From positions 105,373 through 169,372 of the forward strand of contig NZ_KN196470.1 of assembly GCF_000761445.1 (NCBI RefSeq): a DNA stretch of 64,000 bases, written 5' to 3'. Below, piece after piece: positions 37,061 to 46,729 of the stretch. The notes beneath the pieces were generated by a model. The model worked only from the letters and a program-made list of their open reading frames with translations. It was not told the DNA's origin and ran no database searches. Source of the stretch: Oleiagrimonas soli. GTDB lineage: Bacteria > Pseudomonadota > Gammaproteobacteria > Xanthomonadales > Rhodanobacteraceae. The position numbers and the translations under genes were made by a program. Every line of letters starts with the position of its first letter. The first letter of the stretch is position 1.

Positions 37061-38029
37061 ATGTCCGATCTCCGTCGAATCCATCGCATGCGCGGCCGCG
37101 CAGCGTTCCCCCTGCTTTCCCTGCTGGTCATCGTGCTGGCGGCGGCCGGCGTGCTGGTACACCGCTGGAAGCAGCGCGATGCCGCCGAACGCGCCGTGCG
37201 CAACGGCCCCGCGGTCGCCTCCACCGCGCCGAAGCGCAGCGTGCAGGTCGCCACGATGGGTCACGCCGCTCTGCTGGCGGCGGCGCGACGTGCGCTGGCC
37301 GAGCATCGTCTGCTGGCGCCGCAGGGCGACAATGCCTTCGCCTACTATCTGGAAGCGCGCAAGCGCCAGCCGCACAACCCGGTGGTGTCGTCGGCGCTGC
37401 GCGAGTTGTTCCCGTTCGCGGTGGAATCGGCCGAGCAGAGCATCAACGCAGGACACTTCGACGAAGCCGAACGCGAGATCGCCCTGCTCGACCGCGCCGA
37501 TCCGACCAACTATTCCTTGAACATCCTGCGCGCGAAATTGGACGCGCAGCGCAAGATCGCGCAGACGCCGCCGCCCGCGCCGCCGCGCGCCAAGCCGGTC
37601 GCGAAGCGCGTCGCGTCGGCGCCGGAGTCGACGCCGCCATCCACACCGGATGCGGAAGTCGCCGCGCCTGCGTCGCCGCAGCCAGCCCCGCCACCGACCG
37701 CCCAACCTTCGGCCGCACCGCAACTCGCCAAGCAGACGCCGCCGCCTGCGCCGCCCGTGCAGCGCACGCCGCCGCTGCTGCTGCGTCGCGTGCAGCCGGC
37801 CTATCCCGCCGCGGCGCGGCGTGCGCATCGTCAGGGTTGGGTCGACGTCGGTTACACCGTCGACGTGGACGGTCATGTCGTCGACGCGCACGTGGTCGCG
37901 GCCGAGCCGCGGCACATCTTCGACCTCGCCGCGCTCAACGCGGTGCGCTACTGGGAATACAAGCCGGCCGAGCGCGACGGCAAATCCGTCGCGCAAAAGG
38001 TGCAGAGTCGCATCCTGTTCCGGCTGTAG
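37061..38029 (+). CDS. TonB-like energy transducer family protein
   Basis: 322 residues. One N-terminal membrane anchor (about 14-34) is followed by a helical TPR-like region (about 60-165; AHFDEAEREIALLDRADP-type repeat), a Pro/Ala-rich linker (about 167-240) and a C-terminal TonB domain (RRVQPAYPAAARRAHRQGWV to the end). Unlike the operon TonB it has an extra helical module between membrane and linker and no ExbB/D beside it. It may be a specialised transducer or an envelope-linking protein. Confidence 0.8.
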   Translation: MSDLRRIHRMRGRAAFPLLSLLVIVLAAAGVLVHRWKQRDAAERAVRNGPAVASTAPKRSVQVATMGHAALLAAARRALAEHRLLAPQGDNAFAYYLEARKRQPHNPVVSSALRELFPFAVESAEQSINAGHFDEAEREIALLDRADPTNYSLNILRAKLDAQRKIAQTPPPAPPRAKPVAKRVASAPESTPPSTPDAEVAAPASPQPAPPPTAQPSAAPQLAKQTPPPAPPVQRTPPLLLRRVQPAYPAAARRAHRQGWVDVGYTVDVDGHVVDAHVVAAEPRHIFDLAALNAVRYWEYKPAERDGKSVAQKVQSRILFRL

Positions 38030-38038
38030 GACCGTCGT

Positions 38039-38060
38039 GCGGGCGCGTGCCGGCGCCCGC
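38039..38060. terminator. Hairpin between convergent genes
   Basis: A perfect 8-bp GC stem (38039-38046 with 38053-38060) with a 6-base loop lies between the convergent tonB-like and iminopeptidase genes. There is no clear U tract, so efficiency is uncertain. Confidence 0.45.
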
Positions 38061-38069
38061 TTATGGCGC

Positions 38070-39137
38070 TCAGTGCGTCCGCGCCGGGAAGCGTCCAGCG
38101 TCGACGTCCTCGATGAAGCGGATCACGCCGTCCATGTAGATCTTCTGGTCGTCGTACATCGCCAGATGGCTGCCGTGCGGGCAGTACAGGTAGCGCCCGT
38201 GCTGCACCTGCGAAGCCATCCACTGCATGTACTTCGGGTCCATGGTGCCGTAGCGCGCGCCGATGGTCAGCGTGGGCACGGCGATGTTCTTGAGCTGCTG
38301 GCTGACGTCCCAGTGTTCCAGCCGCCCGCTCAGGCCCATCTCGCTCGGCCCCTGCATCAGCGTGTAGATGGTTTCGTTGACGTGGCTGATCGCGCGCATC
38401 ACCGGGTTCGGCCATTGCTCCGGCGGCAGGCGCAGGACGTGCTTGACGTAGAAGTTCGACATCAGCAGATCCATGTACTTCGGATCGTGGGTCTTGCCGG
38501 CCTTCTCCAGCTTCAGGATCTCGGCCAGCGCCTTGGGGTCCATCTGCGGCATCAGCACCTTGTGCGCGTAGGCGTCGTAGGCCGGCGCGCTGGCCATCAT
38601 GTTGGAGACGATCAGGCCCTTCAGATGCTGCGGATACTTCAGCGCGTACTGCAGCGCCAGCACGCCGCCCCAGGAATGGCCGTACAGGTAGAAGTTGTCC
38701 TTGTTCAGCCCCAGCGCCTTGCGTACCTGCTCGACTTCGTCGACGAAGCGCGGCAGCGTCCACAGCTTGGTGTCCTTGGGCTGGTCGCTGTAGAACGAGC
38801 CGAGCTGGTCGTAGTAGTAGTACTGGATGCCCTGGCCGGGAAAGAAGCTGTCGAAGGCTTCCAGGTATTCGTGGGTCATGCCCGGGCCGCCGTGCAGCAG
38901 CAGCACCTTGATGCGCGGGTTGTTGCCGACGCGCTTGGTCCACACGCGGAAGGTGCCGTCGGGCGTGGTGATCGGAATCATCCGCACGCCGCCGCTGAAG
39001 GCGTCGGCGTAGCCGCTGTGGTCGAAGTAGCTGGCGGGCGGCGCCTTGGCCGGCGCTTGCGCGCGTGCCGGCAGGGCGGCGGACAGGAACGCGACGGCCA
39101 GGGCGGCCGCGCAGGCGAATACGCCGAATCGTTGCAT
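38070..39137 (-). CDS. Secreted proline iminopeptidase-type hydrolase (S33)
   Basis: A 355-residue alpha/beta-hydrolase with a signal peptide cleaved near ARA-QAP (about 26). The oxyanion motif LLLHGGPGMTHEYLE, nucleophile in GHSWGGVLAL, Asp in YGTMDP and His in PHGSHLAMYD form the S33 set. It would remove N-terminal proline from peptides and, with the S9 peptidase at 22.2 kb, suggests a taste for proline-rich peptides. Periplasmic location is inferred. Confidence 0.9.
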   Translation of the reverse strand: MQRFGVFACAAALAVAFLSAALPARAQAPAKAPPASYFDHSGYADAFSGGVRMIPITTPDGTFRVWTKRVGNNPRIKVLLLHGGPGMTHEYLEAFDSFFPGQGIQYYYYDQLGSFYSDQPKDTKLWTLPRFVDEVEQVRKALGLNKDNFYLYGHSWGGVLALQYALKYPQHLKGLIVSNMMASAPAYDAYAHKVLMPQMDPKALAEILKLEKAGKTHDPKYMDLLMSNFYVKHVLRLPPEQWPNPVMRAISHVNETIYTLMQGPSEMGLSGRLEHWDVSQQLKNIAVPTLTIGARYGTMDPKYMQWMASQVQHGRYLYCPHGSHLAMYDDQKIYMDGVIRFIEDVDAGRFPARTH

Positions 39138-39204
39138 GAGCCCTCTCCCCGAGTGCGTGTGTCCGCATCGTACGCCGCGCGATGACGCGGCGCGAGCGGA
39201 CGCA

Positions 39205-39735
39205 TCAGCCCAGGTAGCGATCCTTGAGCTTCACGTAATGCGCGGCCGAATAGTGCAGCTGTTCGATGCTCTCGGCATCGAGCGTACGCACGCAGCGGGC
39301 CGGATTGCCCAGCCACAGTTCGCCTTCGCCGACGACCTTGCCCGGCGGCACCACCGCGCCGGCGCCGACGAAGGCATGCCGCTTCACCACCGCGCCGTCG
39401 AGCACGGTGGCGTGCATGCCGATCAGGCAGGCGTCTTCGAGCGTGCAGGCGTGGATCACGGCGCCGTGGCCGATGGTGACGTCGGCGCCGATGAGACAGG
39501 GGAAACCGCCCGGCGTGAACGGACCGTCGTGGGTGACGTGGACGACGGCGCCGTCCTGGATGTTGGTGCGCGCGCCGACGCGGATCGCGTTGACGTCGCC
39601 GCGCAGCACCGCAGCCGGCCAGATCGACGCGTCGTCGCCCAGATGCACGTCGCCGATCACCGTCGCCGCGGGATCGACGTAGACGCGTTCGCCCAGCACG
39701 GGCGTGAGATCGAGATAGCTGCGCACGTTGTTCAT
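39205..39735 (-). CDS. Gamma-class carbonic anhydrase-like protein
   Basis: 176 residues forming a left-handed beta-helix of hexapeptide repeats. Metal-ligand histidines appear in GAVVHVTHDG, IGHGAVIHAC and IGMHATVLDG, matching the YrdA/PaaY type. Activity as a carbonic anhydrase is not assured in this group. It lies 18 bp downstream of the patatin gene on the same strand. Confidence 0.9.
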   Translation of the reverse strand: MNNVRSYLDLTPVLGERVYVDPAATVIGDVHLGDDASIWPAAVLRGDVNAIRVGARTNIQDGAVVHVTHDGPFTPGGFPCLIGADVTIGHGAVIHACTLEDACLIGMHATVLDGAVVKRHAFVGAGAVVPPGKVVGEGELWLGNPARCVRTLDAESIEQLHYSAAHYVKLKDRYLG

Positions 39736-39753
39736 GCGCGCCAGTGTAGCGAG

Positions 39754-41493
39754 TCAGCCGATCGGTTCGGAAAGCGCCTGCAGGGTGGCGCGGTAGCCGG
39801 CCTCGACCACGCGGTCGAAAGCCTTGAAGTCGAGCAGACCGATGTTTTCCACGTGCGGGCGCATCACCCGCGTCGCCAGCGCGCGACGCTGGTTGGCGGA
39901 GACCTCGGCGTTGACCATGCCCGAACGCAGCAGGATCGAACCCATGCACGGATACAGGTCGCGCTGCATCCACTGCCGCCAGATGCCGGGTTGCCAGTCG
40001 CGGTCGACGGCGCTGGTCAGCACGTCGTCGGCGCGGATGTCGCAGGCGACGATGGTGGCCATGCCGCGGTCGTACATCACGTCCGTCGGCAGGTTGTTGA
40101 TGACCGCGCCGTCGACGTGCACGTGGCCGTCGTGCAGCACCGGCGGCAGCAGACCCGGCACCGCGCTCGACGCGCGCAGCCAGCGCCACAGCTTGCCCTC
40201 GCGATGCACCGCGGCGACGCCGTCGGTGAGATCGGAGGACACGCAGAAGAACGGCACCGGCAGGTCCTCGATGTCGGCGTCGCCGAAGAAGCGCTGCAAC
40301 AGGCGGGAAGTGCGTTCGCCGCGGCTCAGCGCCATAAGCGGCAGGGTCCAGTCGCGCAGCGGCTTGCCGTCGACGAAGGCGCGGCGGTAGTTCGCGTGCA
40401 TGGTCGCGTCGTCCCACTGCATCGCCACGCCGGCGGCGACGATGGCGCCGATGCTGGTGCCGCCGACGCGGTCGACGTCATAACCGTGTTCGCGCAGCGC
40501 GCGCACCATGCCGATGGCGGCGAAACCGCGTGCGCCGCCGCCGGACAGCACCAGCCCCAGGCTGCGTCGCGCCAGCAATCGGGCCAGGCGCTCGATGTCG
40601 GCCGCGCCGCGCAGATGATGGTGTTGCGACACGTTGTCGACGACCGCCAGCCAGCGCCGCGCGCAGCCCGGTTCGATGCGCTCGTCCGGATGCATCAGCA
40701 GCAGGTGGCGAGGTCGTTCCAGATCGGCGTGGCGCAGCAGTTCGGCGCGATCCGGCCATGGAGCGGGTGCGCGATCGCTGCGCACGGCCAGCAGCAGGGC
40801 GTCGGCCTGGCGGCGGCACAGGTCGCGCCAGTGTTCGTCGCGGCCTTCGTCGACGTACAGCACGAAGCGCATCTCGCGCTCGCGCTCGGCGAACCAGGCG
40901 GGACTGCGTTCGGCGCCGAGCGCCTCGTCGATCAGCAGGCAGTTGCCGAAGGGCAGCAGCGCGTGGCGCAGCCGCTCGGCCATCGCGCGCACCGGCACGG
41001 ACGCATCGTGCGGCAGCAGGGCGAAGGTGCGCGGCAGGATGCGTGGTTCGTCGCCGCCGCGCTTGAGCAGATCGCGCAGCGCCGACTGCGCCGCGCCCAG
41101 GATCGCCTGCGGGTAGCGTTCGCTGAGCGCCTCGAAGCTGGCGCGCGACAGCCGTAGCAGTTCGGTGTCGCGCAGCGCGCGCGCGGTCACCGCGCTGGGC
41201 TGGTCCAGCAGCAGGCCGACGGTACCCAGGGTTTCGCCGCTGCCGACCACGCCGGCCAGGTGCGGCGTGCCGCCGGCGCGCGGCGGACGGAACACGCCGA
41301 TGCTGCCCGAGCGCAGCACGTACAGCGCGTCGGACGGTTCGCCCACGGCGTACAGCAGGTTGCCGCCGGAAAGGGTCAGCGGCTCCATGTGTTCGGCCAC
41401 GGAGGCCAGCACGTCGTCCGCCAGTTCGCCGAACACCAGGGTGTTTCGGAGCAGCGTGACGGTATCGAGGGATCCGGGCGACATGCCCTTCAT
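39754..41493 (-). CDS. Patatin-like phospholipase with cyclic-nucleotide-binding domain
   Basis: 579 residues from the ATG at 41493 (a second ATG three codons in is equally possible). The N-terminal cNMP-binding-like domain spans about 10-130 (LLYAVGEPSDALYVLRSGSI). The patatin domain begins near residue 305, with GGGARGFAA (oxyanion hole), GGTSIGAIVA (nucleophile Ser) and DGAVINNLP (catalytic Asp). This is the neuropathy-target-esterase-like architecture. Likely a membrane-associated lysophospholipase. It is divergent from prlC. Confidence 0.93.
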   Translation of the reverse strand: MKGMSPGSLDTVTLLRNTLVFGELADDVLASVAEHMEPLTLSGGNLLYAVGEPSDALYVLRSGSIGVFRPPRAGGTPHLAGVVGSGETLGTVGLLLDQPSAVTARALRDTELLRLSRASFEALSERYPQAILGAAQSALRDLLKRGGDEPRILPRTFALLPHDASVPVRAMAERLRHALLPFGNCLLIDEALGAERSPAWFAEREREMRFVLYVDEGRDEHWRDLCRRQADALLLAVRSDRAPAPWPDRAELLRHADLERPRHLLLMHPDERIEPGCARRWLAVVDNVSQHHHLRGAADIERLARLLARRSLGLVLSGGGARGFAAIGMVRALREHGYDVDRVGGTSIGAIVAAGVAMQWDDATMHANYRRAFVDGKPLRDWTLPLMALSRGERTSRLLQRFFGDADIEDLPVPFFCVSSDLTDGVAAVHREGKLWRWLRASSAVPGLLPPVLHDGHVHVDGAVINNLPTDVMYDRGMATIVACDIRADDVLTSAVDRDWQPGIWRQWMQRDLYPCMGSILLRSGMVNAEVSANQRRALATRVMRPHVENIGLLDFKAFDRVVEAGYRATLQALSEPIG

Positions 41494-41561
41494 CGTAGCT
41501 TGAATTTCCGTCGCCGCATCACCACGCTTGGAGCCACCCTTCCCACCGAGTGCCCGCGCGC

Positions 41562-43604
41562 ATGACCACCGCCAACCCGCTGCTAGCCGACGCTGCCCTG
41601 CCCGCGTTCGACGCCATCCGCCCCGAACACGTGCTGCCTGCCGTGGAAGCGGTGCTGGCCGATTACCGCGGCGCGATCGCGGCGATGACGGCGGAGGGCG
41701 CGAGGCACGACTTCGCGCGCGTGATGCTGGCGCAGGAACGCCTGGAGCAGCGCCTGAACACGGTCTGGTCGCCGGTTTCGCATCTGCATTCCGTGGCCGA
41801 CAGCAAGCCCCTGCGCGAGGCCTACGACGCGGCACTGGAGAAGATCACCGATTTCTCCGCCGAACTGGGCCAGAACCGCGCGCTGTACGCAGCGGTCAAG
41901 GCGGTGGCCGACGCCGAGGGCGACGCGCTACCGGCCGACCGACGCGCGCTGATCGAGCACTCGCTGCGCGACTTCAGGCTGTCCGGCGTGGCGCTGGAAG
42001 AACCGGCGCGCAGCCGCTACCGCGCCATCGCCAACGAGCTGTCCAAGCTGGGCACCGCCTTCGCCAACGCGGTGCTCGACGCCACCGACGCCTGGCAACA
42101 TCACATCACCGACGAACGCGATCTGGCCGGCATCCCCGCATCCGGTCGCGCGGTGCTGCGCCAGTACGCGAAGGAGCAGGATCTGGACGGCTATCTGGTC
42201 ACCCTCAAGCAGCCGGCGGTGCAGGCGGTGATGACCTACGCCGACGACCGCAAGCTGCGCGAGAAGGTCTACTGGGCCTATCAGACGCGCGCTTCCGACC
42301 AGGGACCGGACGCCGGCACCTACGACAACTCCGAACGCATCGAGCGGCTGCTCGCGCTGCGCCACGAAGCCGCGCAGCTGCTCGGTTTCGCCAACGCCGC
42401 CGAGGAATCGCTGGCGACCAAGATGGCCGAATCGACACAGACCGTGCTCGACTTCCTCGCCGACTTGGCCGCGCGCGCCAAGCCGGTCGCGCGCAAGGAG
42501 CTGGACACGCTGCGCGCCTTCGCCGCCGAGCATCTGGACCTGGCCAACCTGGAGCCGTGGGATACCGGCTATGCCGCCGAGAAGCTGCGCCAGCAGCGTT
42601 ACGCGCTGGACGAAGAACAGATCAAGCCGTACTTCCCGCTGCCGTCGGTGATCGACGGCCTGTTCGCGGTCACGCAGCGACTCTACGGCATCGCGCTGAA
42701 GCCGCGCGAGGACGTCGCCACCTGGCATCCCGACGCGCGTTACTACGACGTGCTCGATGCCGACGGTCGCGTGTTCGCCGGCGTCTACATGGACCTGTAC
42801 GCGCGCTCGGGCAAGCGCGGCGGCGCGTGGATGGACGTGTGCCGTTCGCGCTTCCGCGACGGTGAGACGCTGCAATTGCCGGTGGCCTACCTGACCTGCA
42901 ACTTCGCGCCGCCGACCGAGGACGCGCCGGCGTTGCTGACGCACGACGACGTGCTGACCCTGTTCCACGAATTCGGCCACGGCCTGCATCACCTGCTGAC
43001 CGAGGTCGACCTGCCGTCCATCGGCGGCATCGACGGCGTCGAGTGGGACGCCGTCGAACTGCCCAGCCAGTTCATGGAGAACTTCGCCTGGAACCGCGAC
43101 GCGCTGGACCTGTTCGCCAGGCACTACCAGACCGGCGAGCGCCTGCCCGACGATCTGTTCCAGCGCATGCTCGACGCGCGTCACTTCCACGCCGGCCTGT
43201 TCCTGGTGCGGCAGCTGGAGTTCGGCCTCTTCGACTTCCACCTGCATCTGGACTACGACCCCGAGCGTGGCGCGCGCACGATGGCGGTGCTGGAGCAGGT
43301 GCGCCGGCAGGTCGCGGTGCTGCATCCGCCGGCGTGGCAGCGTTTTCCGCATGCCTTCACGCACATCTTCGCGGGCGGCTACGCGGCCGGCTACTACAGT
43401 TATCTGTGGGCCGAGGTGCTGTCGGCCGACGCCTTCGAGCGCTTCGAGCAGGCCGGCGTGATCGACCGCGAAACCGGCGAAGCCTTCCGTCGCGAGATTC
43501 TCTCGGTCGGTGCCACGCGGCCGGCGCTGGAAAGCTTCGTCGCCTTCCGCGGCCGCGCGCCGGAACCGGCCGCGCTGCTGCGCAGCTACGGTCTGGCGGC
43601 CTGA
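41562..43604 (+). CDS. prlC: Oligopeptidase A (M3 metallopeptidase)
   Basis: Cytosolic zinc peptidase of 680 residues from MTTANPLLADAALPAFDAIR; a GTG four codons upstream is an alternative. The M3 zinc motif HEFGHGLHHLL is near residue 468, with the third ligand Glu about 28 residues on (DAVELPSQFMENF region). It degrades signal peptides and small oligopeptides. Divergent from the patatin gene with 68 bp between starts. Confidence 0.95.
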   Translation: MTTANPLLADAALPAFDAIRPEHVLPAVEAVLADYRGAIAAMTAEGARHDFARVMLAQERLEQRLNTVWSPVSHLHSVADSKPLREAYDAALEKITDFSAELGQNRALYAAVKAVADAEGDALPADRRALIEHSLRDFRLSGVALEEPARSRYRAIANELSKLGTAFANAVLDATDAWQHHITDERDLAGIPASGRAVLRQYAKEQDLDGYLVTLKQPAVQAVMTYADDRKLREKVYWAYQTRASDQGPDAGTYDNSERIERLLALRHEAAQLLGFANAAEESLATKMAESTQTVLDFLADLAARAKPVARKELDTLRAFAAEHLDLANLEPWDTGYAAEKLRQQRYALDEEQIKPYFPLPSVIDGLFAVTQRLYGIALKPREDVATWHPDARYYDVLDADGRVFAGVYMDLYARSGKRGGAWMDVCRSRFRDGETLQLPVAYLTCNFAPPTEDAPALLTHDDVLTLFHEFGHGLHHLLTEVDLPSIGGIDGVEWDAVELPSQFMENFAWNRDALDLFARHYQTGERLPDDLFQRMLDARHFHAGLFLVRQLEFGLFDFHLHLDYDPERGARTMAVLEQVRRQVAVLHPPAWQRFPHAFTHIFAGGYAAGYYSYLWAEVLSADAFERFEQAGVIDRETGEAFRREILSVGATRPALESFVAFRGRAPEPAALLRSYGLAA

Positions 43605-43640
43605 GACGCCTCGCGCGCAGCAAGGCCGTACAATGCACGT

Positions 43641-44411
43641 ATGAAAATTGCTTCCTGGAACGTCAATTCGCTGAAGGTCCGGCTGCCGCATCTGCAGCAG
43701 TGGCTGGACGAGTCCAAGCCCGACGTCGTCGCGCTGCAGGAGACCAAGCTCACCGACGACAAGTTTCCCGTCGACGAGATCAAGGCGATGGGTTACGACG
43801 TCGCCTTCTCCGGACAGAAGACCTACAACGGCGTCGCCGTGCTGTCGCGCGAACCGCTGGTCGACGTCGTTACCGACCCGCCCAACCTCACCGACGAGCA
43901 GCGGCGCATTCTCGCGGTGACGGTCGGCGACGTGCGCGTGGTCAATCTGTACGTGGTCAACGGCAAGGCCGTGGGCGACGAGAAGTACGACTACAAGCTC
44001 GACTGGCTGGCGCGCATGCGCGATTTTCTGGAGAGCGAGATCGCCCGCCACCCGAAACTGGTGGTGCTGGGCGATTTCAACATCGCGCCGGACGACCGCG
44101 ACGTGCACGATCCCGAAGCATGGCGCGACAAGATCCTGTGCTCGGTGCCCGAGCGCGACGCGCTGAAGGCGATCACCGATCTCGGCCTGACCGACAGTTT
44201 CCGTCTGTTCGAGGATGGCGACGGTCATTTCAGCTGGTGGGACTATCGCCAGGCCGGATTCCGGCGCAACATGGGGCTGCGCATCGATCTGATCCTGATC
44301 AGCGACGCGCTGAAGGCCGCCGCCCGGGCCGCCGCGATCGAGCGCACGCCGCGCACCTGGGAGCGTCCGTCCGATCACACGCCGGTGACGCTGGAGCTGG
44401 AGGACCGATGA
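43641..44411 (+). CDS. xthA: Exodeoxyribonuclease III
   Basis: AP endonuclease/3' exonuclease of base-excision repair, 256 residues. Motifs MKIASWNVNSLKVR, LQETKLTDDKF, GDFNIAPDDRD and the C-terminal SDHTPVTLEL carry the catalytic Asn, Glu, Asp and His. Its stop overlaps the next start by four bases (ATGA). Confidence 0.96.
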   Translation: MKIASWNVNSLKVRLPHLQQWLDESKPDVVALQETKLTDDKFPVDEIKAMGYDVAFSGQKTYNGVAVLSREPLVDVVTDPPNLTDEQRRILAVTVGDVRVVNLYVVNGKAVGDEKYDYKLDWLARMRDFLESEIARHPKLVVLGDFNIAPDDRDVHDPEAWRDKILCSVPERDALKAITDLGLTDSFRLFEDGDGHFSWWDYRQAGFRRNMGLRIDLILISDALKAAARAAAIERTPRTWERPSDHTPVTLELEDR

Positions 44412-45088
44412 GAAGCACATCCACCGACTGGCCGAGCTCGCTGACCCATACCGAGCTGGACGAGCTCGACGTCTTCCTGCGCAACACCGCCAACGAAGGC
44501 GATTTGCTGCTGGACGGCGTGCACGGTTTGCTCACCGCGCTGACCGTCGGCCCCGAACCGGCGCAGCCCGACGAATGGCTGCCCGAGGTGCTGCATGCGC
44601 CTTTCGCCGACCCGGCACAGGGCGAACGCGTGCTGGCGCTGCTGGCCAAGCTCAACGATTCCATCGGCGCCGAACTGGACGTGGACGCCTACGAGCCGAT
44701 CCTCGGCGAGATGGACGACGTCGAAGGCCCGGCGCTGAGCGCGGCCGGCTGGTGCGAGGGCTTCAGCCGCGGCATCGACCTGCGCGCCGGTTTCTGGGAG
44801 CACCGCCTGGCCGAGGACGTCGAGCTGATCGAGCTGCTCGGCCCGATCATGGCACTGGCCGTCGACGAAGGCGTGCTGGCCAGCGACGCCGAATTCGAGA
44901 AGCTGTCGGACGAGGAATACGAGGCCTGCCTGGTGCGCCTGCCCGACGTGCTGCTCTCGGTGGCGCGCTACTGGCACGACAAGGCCCCCAGCGACGCCGA
45001 ACGCCAGGCCGCGCACGAACGCCAGCCGGACGAAAGCCGCATCTCGGAGAAACCGCCGCGCCAGCGCGACGGGCATTCGCTGCACTAG
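44408..45088 (+). CDS. YecA/UPF0149 family protein
   Basis: 226 residues of mostly helical, acidic sequence. LTHTELDELDVFL, DGVHGLLTALTVGP and AGWCEGFSRGIDLR are the family core; the end is hydrophilic. There is no C-terminal SEC-type zinc motif, unlike some YecA members. Function unknown. Translationally coupled to xthA by a four-base overlap. Confidence 0.85.
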   Translation: MRSTSTDWPSSLTHTELDELDVFLRNTANEGDLLLDGVHGLLTALTVGPEPAQPDEWLPEVLHAPFADPAQGERVLALLAKLNDSIGAELDVDAYEPILGEMDDVEGPALSAAGWCEGFSRGIDLRAGFWEHRLAEDVELIELLGPIMALAVDEGVLASDAEFEKLSDEEYEACLVRLPDVLLSVARYWHDKAPSDAERQAAHERQPDESRISEKPPRQRDGHSLH

Positions 45089-45107
45089 AGATCAGTTGTT
45101 AGGCGCT

Positions 45108-45626
45108 ATGGACGGTCGCCCATTGCAACGTTTCCACAGCAGTTTCGGATACTGCATCCGCTGGGGTGTGAAGCAGGGTTGCCTCATCGTCGTGCTGCTT
45201 GCGGTCGTGACATGGGTGATGCGCATGATGGGCGGAGAAAGCGTCTCTCTGTCGATGCACGACGTCTTGACGGGCGCTGCCGTTGCAGTGGCGTTTGGTG
45301 TGGTTCTGGGTTCGTTCGTGTTCCTGTTCGGGTGGATGGGACGCGTGACCGTCACCAGCGAGGGGATACAGGCGCCGCGTTACTCCGGATTCCACGACTT
45401 CGTTGCATGGTGGGACATTGGGCGCGTCGGGTCGGGGAATCTGAGTGGCTGGCCGTGCACGATCATTCAGCGCAAGTCGGGCAATGCCTCGGTGTACCTG
45501 ATGGTTTCCGGCGATCGTCGCCGCGCACTCGCCGAGGCGATTGCTTCGGCGGCTCCGCCGAGCAACCCGCTTGCCGAGTACTTTCGGAAAAGTGCATCCA
45601 ACGGATCTCCCGCGCATACGCGTTGA
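45108..45626 (+). CDS. Hypothetical membrane protein with PH-like tail
   Basis: 172 residues from MDGRPLQRFHSSFGYCIRWG; an upstream TTG in frame is less likely. Two membrane segments (about 22-40 and 52-75) are followed by a small soluble domain that reads like a PH or PH-like fold (VTVTSEGIQAPRYSGFHDFV, then WDIGRVGSG). No function assigned. It follows the UPF0149 gene by 19 bp. Confidence 0.65.
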   Translation: MDGRPLQRFHSSFGYCIRWGVKQGCLIVVLLAVVTWVMRMMGGESVSLSMHDVLTGAAVAVAFGVVLGSFVFLFGWMGRVTVTSEGIQAPRYSGFHDFVAWWDIGRVGSGNLSGWPCTIIQRKSGNASVYLMVSGDRRRALAEAIASAAPPSNPLAEYFRKSASNGSPAHTR

Positions 45627-45815
45627 GGCGTGCCCCGGCCGGGACCGTGGGCATGCTGGCGGTCTCTCGGCAGCAGTGTTCGCGTAGCGACACAAAAAAA
45701 GATCAAACGAGACATTGAACTATTTTTGTGAACAATGAGTTCGGCCCCGAGCACTGGTTTCGGCGCACATTCGGGCGCATCTTGGACGGCAACAACGTTC
45801 CATCAGGAGCCCCTC

Positions 45816-46649
45816 ATGATTCCCCGCACCATCAAGCAGCGCGTTCGCGGCCGGCCCACGTCCGACGGCGCCGGCGTCAAGCTCACCCGCGTCATCGGCC
45901 AGCCGACGCTGGAGATGCTCGATCCGTTCCTGCTGCTGGACGAATTCGGTTCCGACGCGGCCGACGACTACATCGCCGGTTTCCCGGAGCACCCGCATCG
46001 CGGTTTCGAGACCGTCACCTACATGCTCGACGGGCGCATGCGCCACGGCGACAACCAGGGCAACAGCGGCCTGCTCGAATCGGGCAGCGTGCAGTGGATG
46101 ACGGCCGGGCGCGGCATCGTGCATTCGGAGATGCCCGAGCAGGAAGAAGGCCTGATGCGCGGCTTCCAGCTGTGGGTGAACCTGCCCGCCAAGGACAAGA
46201 TGACCGCGCCGCGCTACCAGGACATCGCGCCGGAGAAGATCCCCGAGGTCGCGCCGGACGCAGGCGTGAAGGTGCGCGTGGTGGCCGGTCGCTTCGGCGA
46301 GGTCGACGGTCCGGTGAACGGCATCGCGACCCAGCCGCTGTACCTGGACATCGCGCTCGAAGCGGGCACGTCGCTGACTGTGCCGGTGCCGGCCGGGCAT
46401 AACGCGTTTGCCTACGTGTTCGAGGGTAGCGGCGTGCAGGTGGCCGACGAGCGTCTGGACCGCAGCGAGCTGGCAGTGCTCAACGACGGCGACGCGGTCG
46501 TGCTGAACGCCGGCGACGAGGCGGCCCGCGTGCTGCTGGTGGCCGGCAAGCCGTTGCGCGAGCCGGTCGCGCGCTACGGTCCGTTCGTGATGAACACCAA
46601 GCAGCAGATCATCGACGCCGTCGAGGACTTCCGCAACGGCAAGTTTTGA
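45816..46649 (+). CDS. Pirin family protein
   Basis: Bicupin of 277 residues from MIPRTIKQRVRGRPTSDGAG with AGGAG 7 bases upstream. The metal site is formed by PEHPHRGFETVTYM and GRGIVHSEMPEQEE. The bacterial pirin fold includes quercetinases and redox regulators; the substrate here is unknown. The gene is followed by a good terminator. Confidence 0.9.
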   Translation: MIPRTIKQRVRGRPTSDGAGVKLTRVIGQPTLEMLDPFLLLDEFGSDAADDYIAGFPEHPHRGFETVTYMLDGRMRHGDNQGNSGLLESGSVQWMTAGRGIVHSEMPEQEEGLMRGFQLWVNLPAKDKMTAPRYQDIAPEKIPEVAPDAGVKVRVVAGRFGEVDGPVNGIATQPLYLDIALEAGTSLTVPVPAGHNAFAYVFEGSGVQVADERLDRSELAVLNDGDAVVLNAGDEAARVLLVAGKPLREPVARYGPFVMNTKQQIIDAVEDFRNGKF

Positions 46650-46673
46650 GCCGATCCGCGTGCGCTCCCAGCT

Positions 46674-46705
46674 AGCCGGCATGTCGCAAGGCATGCCGGC
46701 TTTTT
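46674..46705 (+). terminator. Rho-independent terminator of the pirin gene
   Basis: A 10-bp stem (46674-46683 with 46692-46701), an 8-base loop and a run of Ts to 46705, 25 bp after the pirin stop. It also separates pirin from the convergent halogenase gene. Confidence 0.85.
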
Positions 46706-46729
46706 CGTGCGGCGCGTGAAGGCTTCGCT

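Noticed and set aside
43043..44407. Long plus-strand frame leading into the UPF0149 gene
   Set aside because: Its first 455 codons are out-of-frame readings of prlC and xthA; only the part from 44408 has family similarity.
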